Source: Clavelina lepadiformis (lineage: Eukaryota > Chordata > Ascidiacea > Aplousobranchia > Clavelinidae). Taken from it: 64,000 bases of DNA. The stretch is taken from the NCBI RefSeq assembly GCF_947623445.1, contig NC_135247.1:1366501-1430500 (forward strand), in the 5' to 3' direction. The notes under the pieces are model-generated. The model worked only from the letters and a program-made list of their open reading frames with translations, was not told the DNA's origin and ran no database searches. Below, one piece after another: positions 63,001-64,000 of the stretch; the first letter of the stretch is position 1; every line of letters begins with the position of its first letter. Both the position numbers and the translations under genes were made by a program.

Positions 63001-64000
63001 TTAACTAGACGAATTCTGCAAATCTATGCAAAGCTCTAAACTTAAAAATTCAATTTTTCCAAAGGTACGATCACAATCTAAAAGAGGCGAAAAAAGCTGC
63101 AATGTTTCGCGGTAGTGCCTTTGGCGTCTGCATGGGACTGATTTTCTTTACCGTTTATTGCGAGTATGCATTATCTTTCTGGTATGGAACCACTCTGGTT
63201 ATCAACGGAGAAATCCAAGCGGGCGATATGCTTATGGCTGTCTTCAATGTTCTAGTCGCCGGGTGGGCTATTAGCACAGTAAGCAGATGTTTCATTTATT
63301 TATTTGTTCTGTAAACGCTCAACGAGTTTTTTTGTCAGTTCCAAATAAATGCTAAGCAATTTGTCTGCGTCAAGGTACAAAATAGAAAAAGCGAGAAACT
63401 AGATATATGCTAAGATCAGCCGAGAATTATAGTGTTGAAATAAGGCTTGTAAAGAGAACTCTTTGTGTACCCATTTACCCATCCAGACGGACTATAATAG
63501 GAACAAATCCTTGTAATTTGAATCAATTGTTTTTTGATTTATATTTCATTGGCCCCGTTTTATATATTGAAATACTTTATCGTGTACGCAATTTTAGCTG
63601 AAATAGTAACTGAAAACAATACTGTAAAACTCACCATTAAAGCCGCTGTATATGCTTTTGCGTGTAATCCTGCAAAAGTAAGCTCCCGGCTAAATATGAA
63701 TAAAACAACATTTAGAGTAGGTAGAATTCTTCCAAGTTGATGAGAGTCAATGTATTCAAGTTTTTCAGTTGAATTCAAAGCGTATATTATAGTTATAAGT
63801 CTTCAAATGGTATCAAAATTAAACATTACCGTCACAGGAAATCCAATAGAACCTTTTCATAAGCTTTTTGCTATTTAGAATGTTTGGTTTGTTTATTTAA
63901 TTATACGCCGACGTTTGCAGCTCAGCACACATATAGTAGCCATCCCGGAGGCTTGTGTAGTTGCTGCCAGAATATATCAAGTCATCGACCGAGTTCCTGA
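60078..64000 (+). CDS. ABCB-type (P-glycoprotein-like) ABC transporter, N-terminal part
   Basis: Eight exons visible, the last running off the window: 60078-60170, 60418-60617, 60716-60859, 61276-61380, 61494-61665, 62716-62840, 63065-63278, 63921-64000. All join in phase and give about 377 residues. An acidic cytosolic N-terminus (SFLQLFRYAT, like the LFRYA start of P-glycoproteins) leads into TM1 (about 38-66). A first extracellular loop follows with an N-glycosylation sequon at Asn91, then TM2 (about 118-140), TM3 and TM4 (about 194-237). The intracellular coupling segments carry IGFHDLNPSGELNTRLSG and AYSKAGATAEEAISSVKTVAAF, both P-glycoprotein signatures. TM5 and TM6 (about 300-352) end the first membrane domain. 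The nucleotide-binding domain lies beyond the window. The exon containing the ATG starts at an acceptor at 60038, so a 5' non-coding exon is likely. By family it is an ATP-driven exporter of hydrophobic compounds or lipids. Confidence 0.9.

Overview
This is intron-rich animal DNA, AT-rich and packed with small non-autonomous DNA transposons. The gene set, compact genes with many short GT-AG introns and a divergent G alpha gene, fits an invertebrate deuterostome, most likely a tunicate. That assignment is inference from gene content and texture; no single base proves it.

Layout. Positions 1-6.6 kb hold no gene I can recognise. From 22.54 kb down to 6.86 kb the minus strand carries one very large gene: 46 coding exons that join in phase into about 2077 residues, with an N-terminal module resembling vertebrate KIAA2012 and long Lys/Glu/Arg coiled coils. 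Its introns hold two hAT-type MITEs, a TA-flanked MITE with a transposase-tail relic, and microsatellites. At 29.69-25.75 kb, also minus, is a nine-exon heterotrimeric G protein alpha subunit of 351 residues. Its fold and guanine-binding motifs are intact, but both catalytic residues (switch I Arg, switch II Gln) and two P-loop positions are replaced. Broken pieces of a second G alpha copy lie at 32.5-33.15 kb.

From 33 to 39 kb there is mostly repeat material, including a 620-bp hAT MITE with a perfect 8-bp target duplication. On the plus strand, an intronless MRPL32 (39.02-39.49 kb) is followed 355 bp later by golgin-97/GOLGA1 (39.84-46.57 kb, 20 coding exons, about 897 residues, C-terminal GRIP domain).

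From 47 to 60 kb the DNA is gene-poor. It holds an element with perfect 38-bp inverted ends, a diverged tandem repeat of about 300 bp, a decaying SMG6-like PIN-nuclease gene copy (52.64-54.48 kb), an 18 x 37-bp minisatellite without indels, and several tRNA-like B-box relics. The window ends inside the first half of an ABCB-type (P-glycoprotein-like) transporter (60.08 kb onward, plus strand).

The genes do not form a pathway. They are independent housekeeping or cell-biological genes: mitochondrial translation, trans-Golgi tethering, membrane export, G protein signalling and an uncharacterised coiled-coil protein. The most interesting object is the G alpha gene, which by sequence should bind GTP but hydrolyse it poorly. 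All exon models come from reading splice sites and phase by eye; protein identities come from family knowledge, not database searches.
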